A stretch of DNA of 23,339 bases from an uncultured Erysipelotrichales bacterium (GTDB lineage: Bacteria; Bacillota_I; Bacilli_A; Erysipelotrichales; Coprobacillaceae). Location: assembly GCA_910579135.1 (NCBI GenBank), contig CAJTTM010000036.1, positions 1 through 23,339 of the forward strand, read 5' to 3'. The position numbers and the translations under genes were made by a program. How positions within the stretch are numbered: the stretch's first letter is position 1; each line of letters opens with the position of its first letter. Shown here in pieces: positions 16,099-23,296 of the stretch. The notes beneath the pieces are model-generated. The model made no database searches. It was not told the origin of the DNA and saw only the letters and a program-made list of their open reading frames with translations.

Positions 16099-16430
16099 TG
16101 CAACTCTATTGTCCAAGAGATTATAAAAATGGGAAGTATTACTTCAATAAATATGATGCATTTGACTTAATGGTCATGGTACCTTTAGTAGCCATTAGTG
16201 CATTTCTTAGTGTTATTTCATTATCCATGATGTCACAAGGTAATTTTACCTTCTCAGTCATTGGATTAATTTTAGGATTACTGATCGTAGGTACAACATT
16301 AATTCTATTTATGCCATACAAGATTTATCACAACATCTTAAACAGATTACTTGTGGAAATAAGGTTCCAGTTAAGACAAAAAGATTTTCTATGGTATGGT
16401 TATAATTTTAATAATTATGAGGATGATTAA
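16098..16430 (+). CDS. PrgI/VirB3-like conjugal transfer membrane protein
   Basis: A 110-residue protein whose ATG overlaps the previous stop as TAATG. The N-terminus (MQLYCPRDYKNGKYYFNKYD) is followed by two hydrophobic segments (about 25-47 and 54-72) and a basic cytoplasmic tail. Small proteins with two helices near the N-terminus, placed after the VirB6-like gene and before the VirB4 ATPase, are the PrgI (VirB3-like) or DUF5592-type parts of Gram-positive type IV secretion. Here the VirB4 gene is missing and the sequence changes to the GH1 leader. The gene is intact but an orphan. Confidence 0.6.
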   Translation: MQLYCPRDYKNGKYYFNKYDAFDLMVMVPLVAISAFLSVISLSMMSQGNFTFSVIGLILGLLIVGTTLILFMPYKIYHNILNRLLVEIRFQLRQKDFLWYGYNFNNYEDD

Positions 16431-16511
16431 AAAATATAATTAGAATGTATTAAATTCTTTTTATTGTTGATATTTATAATGATTAATGATAGAATTTAAA
16501 TAACTTAATAA

Positions 16512-16589
16512 AGTCTGTCTGGACAATAAAGAGACTATATGGTTCACAACCTTTTTGAGATAAAGGTTTAGCCAAATAGTCTCTTTTTT
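16512..16589 (+). promoter_or_regulatory. attenuator-like leader hairpin before the GH1 gene
   Basis: AAAGAGACTAT (16528-16538) pairs with ATAGTCTCTTT (16576-16586). Inside, TGG pairs with CCA and AACCTTT (16548-16554) with AAAGGTT (16562-16568). A run of T ends it at 16589, 21 bases before the gene. Upstream, AGTCT (16512-16516) could pair with AGACT (16532-16536) and so break the main stem, which is a terminator/antiterminator layout. It does not match the BglG/LicT RNA target I know. It could also be a simple terminator of the conjugation module. Confidence 0.5.
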
Positions 16590-16609
16590 ATTTCAAAGGA
16601 GGAAAAGAT

Positions 16610-18031
16610 ATGGGATTTAGAAAAGACTTTTTATGGGGTGGCGCGACTGCTGCTAACCAAATTGAAGGTGGTATTTTTGAAGGAGAAAGAGGTCTAGCAA
16701 ATGTGGATTTAATGCCATATGGAAGTGATCGTTATTCAGTTGGAACAGGTGTTTTATGGCTTGATGAAGTGGATAATCATTATTTTCCTAGTCATAATGC
16801 TGTAGATTTTTATCATCACTATAAGGAAGATATTGCCTTATTTGCGGAAATGGGATTTAAAACATTTCGTATGTCTATTGCATGGACTCGTTTATTTCCT
16901 AAAGGCGATGAAGAAGAACCAAATGAAAATGGTTTAAAATTCTATGAAGATGTATTTAAAGAATGTAAAAAGTACAACATTGAACCATTGGTTACGATTA
17001 ATCATTTTGATTGTCCAATGTATTTAATTCAAACAATAGGTGGCTGGAGAAGCAGAGAAATGATTAATCATTATGTAAAACTAGCAAAGACCTTATTTAC
17101 ATACTACAAAGATTATGTTCATTATTGGTTAACTTTTAATGAAATTAATATGATTCTTCACTTTCCTTTTGTAGCGGCTGGGTTACGTTTTGAAAAAGGA
17201 GAAAACCAGGCACAAGCGATGATTACTTGTGTACATCATGAATTAGTTGCTAGTGCTTTAGTTACTCGTTTGGCGCATGAAATTAATCCGGATAATAAGG
17301 TTGGATGTATGTTGGCAGCAGGTGTTTATTATCCAGAAACTTGTAGACCAGAAGATTATTTCAAGGCTATGTCGGATGATCGAGAGAGCTATATGTTTAT
17401 TGATGTACAATCTAGAGGATATTATCCTCCATATGCATTAAAATGGGTGAAAAAGAAAAATGCATATATTCCTTTTGAAGAAGGAGATAAAGAACTTCTA
17501 AAAAACAACACAGTTGATTTTATTAGTTTCTCTTATTATTCTTCACGTGTTTCAAGTGCAAATCCGGATAAAGGGAAACAAACTGAAAGCAATATTTTTG
17601 CCTCTGTTATAAATCCATATTTAAAATCTTCTGACTGGGGATGGCAAATAGATCCATTAGGACTTCGAATAACAATGAATTTAATCTATGATCGATATGA
17701 AAAGCCATTGTTTATTGTAGAAAATGGATTAGGAGCTATGGATACAATAGACGAAAATGGTTTAATTCATGACGACTACAGAATTGAATATTTAAGAGAA
17801 CACATTCAGGCTATGAAAGATGCGGTTGATGAAGATGGTGTAGAATTATTGGGATATACATCTTGGGGATGCATCGATTCTATTTCAAACGGTACAGGAG
17901 AAATGAAAAAAAGATATGGTTTCATCTATGTAGATAGAGACAATGAAGGAAAAGGAACTTTTAAGCGTATTCGAAAAGATTCTTTTTACTGGTATAAACA
18001 GGTAATCGAAAGTAATGGAGAAAAACTATAA
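16610..18031 (+). CDS. glycoside hydrolase family 1, probable 6-phospho-beta-glucosidase
   Basis: A 473-residue cytosolic GH1 enzyme, the usual length. It starts FRKDFLWGGATAANQIEG. The acid/base Glu is in TFNEIN (E178) and the nucleophile in FIVENG (E371). NHFDCPMYL replaces the common NHYDMPLAL but keeps the sugar-binding His. GEMKKRYGFIYVD carries the Lys and Tyr that bind the phosphate in 6-phospho-beta-glucosidases; the Ser usually six residues before that Lys is Gly here. Hydrolysis of a phosphorylated beta-glucoside imported by a phosphotransferase system is likely, but no such system or regulator gene is adjacent. AAAGGAGG precedes the ATG. Expression is probably controlled by the leader hairpin. 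Confidence 0.85.
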   Translation: MGFRKDFLWGGATAANQIEGGIFEGERGLANVDLMPYGSDRYSVGTGVLWLDEVDNHYFPSHNAVDFYHHYKEDIALFAEMGFKTFRMSIAWTRLFPKGDEEEPNENGLKFYEDVFKECKKYNIEPLVTINHFDCPMYLIQTIGGWRSREMINHYVKLAKTLFTYYKDYVHYWLTFNEINMILHFPFVAAGLRFEKGENQAQAMITCVHHELVASALVTRLAHEINPDNKVGCMLAAGVYYPETCRPEDYFKAMSDDRESYMFIDVQSRGYYPPYALKWVKKKNAYIPFEEGDKELLKNNTVDFISFSYYSSRVSSANPDKGKQTESNIFASVINPYLKSSDWGWQIDPLGLRITMNLIYDRYEKPLFIVENGLGAMDTIDENGLIHDDYRIEYLREHIQAMKDAVDEDGVELLGYTSWGCIDSISNGTGEMKKRYGFIYVDRDNEGKGTFKRIRKDSFYWYKQVIESNGEKL

Positions 18032-18102
18032 AAAATAATGCCAAAAAAAGCTTTATAAATGAAATCAAATCTTCTATGTGAGTAATTGATATTGAGTTGC
18101 AT

Positions 18103-18130
18103 TTGCACAAAACTCATATCATGTTATAAT
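18103..18130 (+). promoter_or_regulatory. promoter of the small ORF at 18153
   Basis: TTGCAC (18103-18108), 16-bp spacer, perfect TATAAT (18125-18130) with extended -10 TGT. Confidence 0.6.
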
Positions 18131-18152
18131 CTTTATTCGGAGAGTAATAACG

Positions 18153-18257
18153 GTGAGTTTTTATATTGATGGAAAATTTATTAATGAAAGATACTTTTGG
18201 GCTTCTTTACAATCGCTTGCTAACCAAGCACAAATTACAAGAATAGTAGAGGGATAG
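18153..18257 (+). CDS. small ORF, unknown function, amber-interrupted
   Basis: A GTG at 18153 follows CGGAGAG at 8 bases and a strong promoter. The product is 34 residues (MSFYIDGKFINERYFWASLQ at its start), ending in TAG. The same frame continues for 14 more codons (KVKVAESVYWIEKR) to TAA at 18300-18302, so the original protein was probably about 49 residues and the TAG is a nonsense mutation. I do not recognise it; small proteins opening with a strand, a DGK turn and a helix are common as accessory genes of mobile elements. Confidence 0.35.
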   Translation: MSFYIDGKFINERYFWASLQSLANQAQITRIVEG

Positions 18258-18324
18258 AAAGTTAAAGTTGCTGAATCTGTATACTGGATTGAAAAAAGAT
18301 AAATATTTTTTTGGAAAAGAAAAT

Positions 18325-18366
18325 GCTCATGAACTTCACTAAACGTGAATGATATGAGCTTTTTTG
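18325..18366 (+). terminator. hairpin with T run after the small ORF
   Basis: GCTCAT (18325-18330) pairs with ATGAGC (18354-18359), TTCAC with GTGAA inside, followed by six or more T. It fits a terminator for the small ORF, but its 3' arm is also the probable start codon of the next gene. Confidence 0.5.
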
Positions 18367-18842
18367 TTAATTATAATATGTTATGGAATATTAGATTGAC
18401 TGAAGTACTACCTGAAATTATCGAGGTATTTAAAAAGTTAAGACCAATAATTAATTTAGGTGAAGAAAATAAAGAAACATTAAAATATAACTTAGATAAA
18501 TTCTCTGATTCATCAGCTGATTGTATTCCTTTATGTGTTATTGGAAATTATAGCTCTGGTAAATCAACATTTATTAACGCATTAATTGGTAAGAAAATAT
18601 TACCTAGTGGTGATGAACCAATGACTGTAAAGATTTTTAAGATACATCAAATGGATAATGATAAATATAACTATCTAAAATTTCAGTATATGTCTAATGA
18701 TATCCAGATTCTTATCATGGATCAGTTATATGAAATTATTGGAAACTGTGATGCACTGTTCTTAGAACAGTTAAGGAACGTTCTTGATACAGTAAAAGAT
18801 GATGGACCTATTAAGTGCACTAATTCTACAATACGTTGGTGA
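18345..18842 (+). CDS. truncated dynamin-like GTPase
   Basis: The frame opens with GTG at 18345, but ATG at 18354 (MSFFVNYNMLWNIRLTEVLP) is the more natural start; neither has a good ribosome binding site. The P-loop GNYSSGKST (about 67-75) in CVIGNYSSGKSTFINALIG, followed by ILPSGDEPMT with the switch Thr, is the G1-G2 region of bacterial dynamin-family GTPases. A helical segment precedes it. Full members have 500 or more residues, while this stops at 165, without the G3 DxxG, the G4 motif or the stalk. The last residues (TIRW and stop) are encoded by the attachment-site repeat in another frame than rpsR, so the truncation coincides with the element boundary. Almost certainly inactive. Confidence 0.6.
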   Translation: MNDMSFFVNYNMLWNIRLTEVLPEIIEVFKKLRPIINLGEENKETLKYNLDKFSDSSADCIPLCVIGNYSSGKSTFINALIGKKILPSGDEPMTVKIFKIHQMDNDKYNYLKFQYMSNDIQILIMDQLYEIIGNCDALFLEQLRNVLDTVKDDGPIKCTNSTIRW

Positions 18843-18845
18843 ATA
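18831..18845 (+). repeat. right attachment-site repeat
   Basis: ATACGTTGGTGAATA, exact copy of the rpsR end at 15046-15060. Here it is not in the rpsR frame context; the upstream sequence belongs to the truncated GTPase. Confidence 0.6.
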
Positions 18846-18858
18846 ATTTATAAGTAAG

Positions 18859-18884
18859 ACCTTGATTAAATTCAAGGTTTTTTC
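18859..18884 (+). terminator. terminator beyond the right repeat
   Basis: ACCTTGA (18859-18865), 6-base loop, TCAAGGT (18872-18878), then T run. It resembles the rpsR terminator at 15079 in stem and distance, so one of the two is likely the original rpsR terminator. Confidence 0.75.
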
Positions 18885-18889
18885 TTTTA

Positions 18890-19141
18890 TAATGGTATTT
18901 GTTGGAATAAAATGTTTTCCTAAAGTTAAAGATAATAACTGAAATTATTCTTTTGCTATAATATACAATAAGAATAAACGAATAATTATAACTTAATAAA
19001 TCATAATATAAAATCTATGTTTGTAAAAATAATTATAATTTTATTATGAATAAATGTATTTTTTTTTATAAAAATAACATTGAAGAAATGTATCGTTTTG
19101 TATAAAATGGTTTTGAACAGATGTAAAATATAGAGGTAATA
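18890..19141. other. very AT-rich gene-free stretch
   Basis: No reading frame or RNA gene is evident. An extended -10 (TGCTATAAT, 18954-18962) may drive the ATPase pseudogene. AATAATTATAA occurs twice about 50 bases apart, which may only reflect base composition. Confidence 0.3.
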
Positions 19142-19599
19142 ATGTATTTTAAAAGGAAAGTTTATGATAAATTAGTCAATTGTAAAGAAAATTATGCAGT
19201 TTTACTAGAAGGAGCAAGACGTGTAGGGGAATCAACAATTGCTAAAGTTTTTGCAGAAAATGAATATAAATCTTATATTCTTATTGATTTTTCAATTGCT
19301 TCAAATGATATATTGTTTTGATGATATAAATAATTTAGATATGTTTTTTTAGATTACAGGTAATTACAGGAATAGATTTATATGAACGTGATTCAGTTAT
19401 TATTTTTGATGAAGTACAACTATTTTCTAAAGCTAGACAAGCAATTAAATATTTGGTAAAAGATGGAAGGTATCATTATATTGAAACAGGATCTTTAATA
19501 TCTATTAAAAAGAATGTTAAAGATATATTAATCCCTTCTGAAGAAATGAAGATTCAAGTGTATCCTATGGATTATGAGGAATTTTGCAACTATAGATAA
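19142..19599 (+). pseudogene. AAA-type ATPase (DUF4143-type family) pseudogene
   Basis: The reading begins MYFKRKVYDKLVNCKENYAV and LLEGARRVGEST, the P-loop of DUF4143-type ATP-binding proteins, but the Walker A Lys is Glu (GAA for AAA). The frame stops at TGA near 19320. It resumes in another frame (CFDDINNLDMFF), shifts again at a T7 run, and continues with ITGIDLYERDSVIIFDEVQL (Walker B FDEV), IETGSLISI and YPMDYEEFCNY, ending at TAA 19597. Normal members have about 400-450 residues, so the DUF4143 half is missing as well. Point mutation, at least two frameshifts and truncation all mark it as dead. Confidence 0.7.
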
Positions 19600-19608
19600 T
19601 ATAAAACA

Positions 19609-19636
19609 TTGTTTTAACATATCATTATTGTATAAA
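19609..19636 (+). promoter_or_regulatory. possible promoter of the acetyltransferase gene
   Basis: TTGTTT (19609-19614), 16-bp spacer, TATAAA (19631-19636), 58 bases before the ATG. Confidence 0.4.
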
Positions 19637-19694
19637 TAAATATTGTCGTTAGATATCCAAATGATGATTTTTTTAGTTAAAGGAGGTTAAAAAT

Positions 19695-20252
19695 ATGAAT
19701 GATTTAGAAAGGATGAAAAAAGGAATGTGGTATGATGCTAATAATAATCCAGAAATTGTAAAAGAAAGATATAATACATTTGATAAGTGTTTTTATTTAA
19801 ATCAAACATTACCTAGTGATATGGAAAAGAAAAAAATTCTTATTGAACAATTATTAGGATATTTACCTAAAAATCTAGAAATTGTTACACCATTTATATG
19901 TGATTATGGAAAAAATATTCATTTAGGAAATAATATATTTATTAATTGTCAATGTTATTTTATGGATGGAGCAGATATTACAGTAGGAGATAATGTGTTT
20001 ATTGGACCATATTGTGGTTTTTATACTGCAACTCATCCTTTAGATTATAACAATAGAAATAAAGGTTTAGAAAAAGCTTTACCAATAGTTATTGGGGATA
20101 ATTGTTGGTTTGGAGCAAATGTTTCTGTTATGCCTGGAGTGACAATAGGATCTGGTTGTGTTATTGCAGCTGGTTCTGTGGTTACAAAGGATGTGCCTTG
20201 TCATAGTATGGTTGCTGGAGTCCCAGCAAAAGTTATAAAGGAAATTGATTAA
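19695..20252 (+). CDS. maltose/galactoside-type O-acetyltransferase
   Basis: A 185-residue left-handed beta-helix acetyltransferase that moves an acetyl group from acetyl-CoA to a sugar hydroxyl, acting as a cytosolic trimer. It starts with the Mac domain (LERMKKGMWYDANNNPEIVKE, up to about residue 55). Hexapeptide repeats run from about 72 (IHLGNNIFINCQ, ITVGDNVFIG, IVIGDNCWFGANVSVMPG) to VVTKDVPCHSMVAGVPAKVI. The catalytic His is in ATHPLD (H114). Start is ATG after AAAGGAGG. It is a single gene between a pseudogene and the MerR gene; the physiological acceptor is unknown. Confidence 0.88.
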   Translation: MNDLERMKKGMWYDANNNPEIVKERYNTFDKCFYLNQTLPSDMEKKKILIEQLLGYLPKNLEIVTPFICDYGKNIHLGNNIFINCQCYFMDGADITVGDNVFIGPYCGFYTATHPLDYNNRNKGLEKALPIVIGDNCWFGANVSVMPGVTIGSGCVIAAGSVVTKDVPCHSMVAGVPAKVIKEID

Positions 20253-20272
20253 TAGAAAAGTCAAAAATATCT

Positions 20273-20293
20273 ATAGCATTTTTTTGCTATTTT
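20273..20293 (+). terminator. weak terminator after the acetyltransferase
   Basis: ATAGCA (20273-20278), loop of T, TGCTAT (20285-20290), then a short T run. Only six pairs, so efficiency is doubtful. Confidence 0.4.
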
Positions 20294-20334
20294 AATATGA
20301 TTTAATAAATATTGAAGAAGAGGGGTATTTGTTC

Positions 20335-21144
20335 ATGGAATACAAGATTGGAGAAATGGCAAAACTATTTAATATTTCTAAAGAAATGGTTAGATATTAT
20401 GAAAAATGTGGCGTTATTACACCAAAAAGAAGTAAAGATAATAATTATAGGGTTTATACAACTTCTGATTTTTTTATGATTGGAGAGATTATCCAACTTC
20501 AACAATTTGGGGTTAATATTAAAGACTCTAAAGAATTAAGAGCTGAAAATTTTGTTGGACGTATGATAGATAATTATTCTAAATTTTCTCAAGAATTGAA
20601 TCAAGAAATAGATTATAAAAAAATATTAAAGAGGCGAACAGAGGAAATGATAGATAATTTAGAAACTGTTTCGCTAAATTCTGAATCCTATTGGGTAAAA
20701 CGTATAGATAGTAGAACAGATTATTATTATGAAACAGCTTATGGGGATGAATATCAAGGTGTAGAAGCTCCTTTAGAAGTTAGTCAATGGTTTTTATCTC
20801 CAAGATATGCTCCATTTTGTGATGCAATTGCAGTATTTAAAGATGATTGTATAGAATGGAATTTTAGTATTCAAGATCAATATGGAAAAGCATTTCAATT
20901 ACCGTCTGCATCAAATTTGATTCATGTACCATCCCAGATATGTGTTTGTACTGTAATAGATATGGGCGATTTTGGAACTTTTACAAAAGATTATTGTATT
21001 CCTTTATTAGAATATGCAAAGAAAAGAGGATATATAATAAATGGAGAGATATATGGTGTATTAAGAGCCAGGGGAATAGAAGATAAAAAGTTTTGTAGAT
21101 ACATGGAATTAAGACTACCTATTAAAAACAATAAAGGTATTTGA
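20335..21144 (+). CDS. MerR family transcriptional regulator with GyrI-like effector domain
   Basis: A 269-residue regulator. ATG 20335 is preferred to TTG 20329 because AGAGGGG lies 9 bases before it. The winged helix covers residues 1-70 (YKIGEMAKLFNISKEMVRYY, NNYRVYTTSDF). A dimerising helix runs to about 120, and the C-terminal 140 residues look like a GyrI/SOUL-type small-molecule binding domain (ESYWVKRIDSRTDYYYETAY, LLEYAKKRGYIINGEIYGVL). It lies before the flavin oxidoreductase gene in the same direction, separated by a terminator and a promoter with a 19-bp spacer, the arrangement MerR proteins activate by bending DNA. A substrate or electrophile of the reductase may be the inducer. 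Confidence 0.82.
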   Translation: MEYKIGEMAKLFNISKEMVRYYEKCGVITPKRSKDNNYRVYTTSDFFMIGEIIQLQQFGVNIKDSKELRAENFVGRMIDNYSKFSQELNQEIDYKKILKRRTEEMIDNLETVSLNSESYWVKRIDSRTDYYYETAYGDEYQGVEAPLEVSQWFLSPRYAPFCDAIAVFKDDCIEWNFSIQDQYGKAFQLPSASNLIHVPSQICVCTVIDMGDFGTFTKDYCIPLLEYAKKRGYIINGEIYGVLRARGIEDKKFCRYMELRLPIKNNKGI

Positions 21145-21160
21145 TACTTTATTGTTTTTT
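21128..21160 (+). terminator. terminator of the MerR gene
   Basis: ACAATAAAG (21128-21136) pairs with CTTTATTGT (21147-21155), extended inside by TAT/ATA with one bulged G, then a T run. It contains the stop codon of the MerR gene. Confidence 0.75.
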
Positions 21161-21248
21161 GACATAAATAGATATATTTAAAAAGAAAAAATGAAAGAAA
21201 AAAGTGTTTTTTAACGAGATTTTAAACATAATTGTTAGTGAAAAGGTA

Positions 21249-21279
21249 TTGACCATCAAATAATTTTATCCTTCATAAT
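21249..21279 (+). promoter_or_regulatory. MerR-type promoter with 19-bp spacer
   Basis: TTGACC (21249-21254), 19-bp spacer, CATAAT (21274-21279), 33 bases before the reductase ATG. The 19-bp spacer is the hallmark of promoters activated by MerR-family proteins. AAGG (21243-21246) and CCTT (21270-21273) could be outer arms of an imperfect dyad. Confidence 0.6.
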
Positions 21280-21312
21280 AATAATAAATAAAATAAATTA
21301 GGAGGAAAAAGT

Positions 21313-23253
21313 ATGTTAAAACATGTGTTTTCAGAATTAAAAATAGGGAATGTAACTATTCCAAACAGATTTGTTGTACCAGCAATGGTAACAAATTATT
21401 GTACAGTTGATGGAATGATTACAGACCGATATATTGATTATATGGCTGAAAAGGCAAAGGGTGGTTATGGTTTACTAATTACTGAGGATTACTGTGTGCA
21501 AGAACATGGTAAAGGATATGCAAGAATACCTGGATTATGGAATGATGGACAAATCGAAGGAAATAAAAAATTAACAACTATTATTCATCAATGTGGTTCA
21601 AAAATTTTCGTACAAATGTATCATCCAGGTAAACAAGCGACATTAGCTTCAACTGGAGGAGTACAACCAGTAGCTCCATCAGCAATTAAAGATCCATTGT
21701 GTCAAACTCAACCAAGAGAAATAACAATTGAAGAAATACATCAATTAGTAAAAGATTTTGGTACAGCAGCTAGACGTGCAGAAGAAGCAGGATTTGATGG
21801 TGCTGAAATTCATTGTGGACATGGTTATTTATTAGCTGAATTTTTATCACCATTTATTAACAAACGTGTAGATGAATATGGTGGATGTTTTGAAAATAGA
21901 GTGAGAATTGTTGATGAAATTTATCATGAAATGAGAAATAATACAACTGAAAAATTCGCTATTATTATTCGCTTTTCTGCAAATGAATATGTAACTGGTG
22001 GAAGAACAGAAGTTGAAAGTTATCAATTGGCTATGCATATGGATAACTTAGGAATAGACGCAATTAATGTATCTAATGGGGCTTATGCATCAGATGCAAC
22101 TCATCAGGTTATTGCTCCAATGTTTACAGATCACGGTCTTAATGTGGATGTAGCAGGAGAAATTAAAAAGATGGTAAGTTGCCCAGTGTTTGTAGCAAAC
22201 AGAATTAATAATCCTGGTATGTGTGATACAATCATCGCTTCTTCAAAAGCCGATGCTGTATGTATTGGAAGGGGGTCTATAGCAGATCCAGATATGCCAA
22301 ATAAAGCTAAAGAAGGAAGATTTGGAGAAATCAATTATTGTTTAGGTTGCTTACAAGGATGTGGAAACAGCTTGTTTGGACCAAAACAAGAAGTAGATTG
22401 TTTAGTCAATCCAAGAGTTGGATTAGAATATAAAGACACTTTAGAAAAAACACTTTCACCTAAAAAAGTGATGATTATTGGTGGAGGACCTGCTGGTTTA
22501 ATGGCAGCAAGAACTGCTGCTACGGTAGGACATGATGTTACTTTATATGAAGCCACTCATCATTTAGGGGGATCATTTAGAGCTGCTGCTTATCCTTCTG
22601 GGAAGGGAGATTTAGCAACTTTGATTTCATCATATCGTACACAATGTGAAAGATTAGGAGTAGAAATTAAAATGAATACTCCAGTAAATGAAAAACTTGT
22701 GATGGATGAAAAACCTGATGCAATCATAGTCGCAACGGGATCAAAACCACTAGTTCCTAATATTAAAGGTATTGATCTACCACATGTTGTTACTGCTGAA
22801 GAAGTATTATATGGAGATAAAGAATTACTCCCAGGACCAGTTGTTGTTTGTGGTGGAGGAGAAGTTGGAGGAGAAACGGCAGAATTTATTACTGCAAATA
22901 CATTTTTACCTGTCACTATTTTAGAAATGCAACCAGAAATTTTAAATGATATGGTATTCCAAAACAAAGTTCCATTATTAGGGTTGATGGCTCAAAGAGG
23001 AGTACAAACAATAACAAATGCGAAAGTTGTTGAAATCACAGAAAAATATGTAAGTTATGAAGATATTAATGGTGAAATAAAAAATATACCAGCATTTAAT
23101 GTTGTATCTGCATTTGGATATAAAGCTTATAATCCATTAGAAGAAACTGCTAAAAAACACTGTCAAGAAGTATATGTAGTAGGTAGTGCTATAAAGGCTG
23201 GAAATGCTATGATAGCGATTAAAGAAGGATATGAAGCTGCGTTAAAATTATAA
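21313..23253 (+). CDS. old yellow enzyme-type NADH:flavin oxidoreductase (2,4-dienoyl-CoA/2-enoate reductase family)
   Basis: A 646-residue three-part redox enzyme. Residues 1-335 form the FMN barrel (NRFVVPAMVTNYC, FVQMYHPGKQ, GAEIHCGHGYLLAEFLSP, CIGRGSIADPD). A [4Fe-4S] cluster is bound by C343, C346, C350 and C363 (CLGCLQGC and CLVNP). The FAD domain opens with GGGPAGL at about 390 and the NADH domain with VVCGGGEVGGE near 515. Electrons pass from NADH through FAD and the cluster to FMN and reduce an activated C=C bond. Relatives include FadH, 2-enoate reductase and the bile-acid enzymes BaiCD and BaiH; the substrate cannot be told from sequence. AGGAGG precedes the ATG. Probably induced by the MerR protein upstream. 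Confidence 0.9.
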   Translation: MLKHVFSELKIGNVTIPNRFVVPAMVTNYCTVDGMITDRYIDYMAEKAKGGYGLLITEDYCVQEHGKGYARIPGLWNDGQIEGNKKLTTIIHQCGSKIFVQMYHPGKQATLASTGGVQPVAPSAIKDPLCQTQPREITIEEIHQLVKDFGTAARRAEEAGFDGAEIHCGHGYLLAEFLSPFINKRVDEYGGCFENRVRIVDEIYHEMRNNTTEKFAIIIRFSANEYVTGGRTEVESYQLAMHMDNLGIDAINVSNGAYASDATHQVIAPMFTDHGLNVDVAGEIKKMVSCPVFVANRINNPGMCDTIIASSKADAVCIGRGSIADPDMPNKAKEGRFGEINYCLGCLQGCGNSLFGPKQEVDCLVNPRVGLEYKDTLEKTLSPKKVMIIGGGPAGLMAARTAATVGHDVTLYEATHHLGGSFRAAAYPSGKGDLATLISSYRTQCERLGVEIKMNTPVNEKLVMDEKPDAIIVATGSKPLVPNIKGIDLPHVVTAEEVLYGDKELLPGPVVVCGGGEVGGETAEFITANTFLPVTILEMQPEILNDMVFQNKVPLLGLMAQRGVQTITNAKVVEITEKYVSYEDINGEIKNIPAFNVVSAFGYKAYNPLEETAKKHCQEVYVVGSAIKAGNAMIAIKEGYEAALKL

Positions 23254-23296
23254 AATATAATAAAGTCAATGTTACTATAACAGCTGATATGATAAC

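Larger units (their letters stand above)
15046..18845. mobile_element. decayed integrative element in rpsR 3' end
   Basis: The interval is bounded by the 15-bp repeat of the rpsR end. It contains remnants of a conjugation module (VirB6-like pseudogene, PrgI-like protein), a GH1 gene, a small ORF and a truncated dynamin-like GTPase. Each boundary copy is followed by a similar terminator (CCTCGAT stem at 15079, ACCTTGA stem at 18859), as expected if one is native and one came with the element. Integration at the 3' end of ribosomal protein genes is known for islands in Gram-positive bacteria. No integrase, relaxase or VirB4 gene is left, so it cannot move by itself. Confidence 0.55.

Noticed and set aside
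16512..16589. BglG/LicT ribonucleic antiterminator target
   Set aside because: The location before a beta-glucosidase gene is right, but I do not find the conserved core of the element (GGATTGT and GCAGGCAAAACC-like blocks).
15166..18302. TAG recoded as an amino acid in this organism
   Set aside because: rpsF, rpsR, the 60-residue gene and the DUF4132 gene all end in TAG at normal positions, so TAG is an ordinary stop here. Nonsense mutations in a decaying element are simpler.
21160..21190. Second promoter (TTGACA) after the MerR gene
   Set aside because: TTGACA directly follows the terminator T run, but no -10 box lies at 16-18 bp; the 19-bp-spacer promoter at 21249 is much better placed.
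22335..22967. Minus-strand reading frames inside the flavin oxidoreductase gene
   Set aside because: They are complements of a well-conserved gene on the other strand, rich in Pro and Ser as usual for such shadows.
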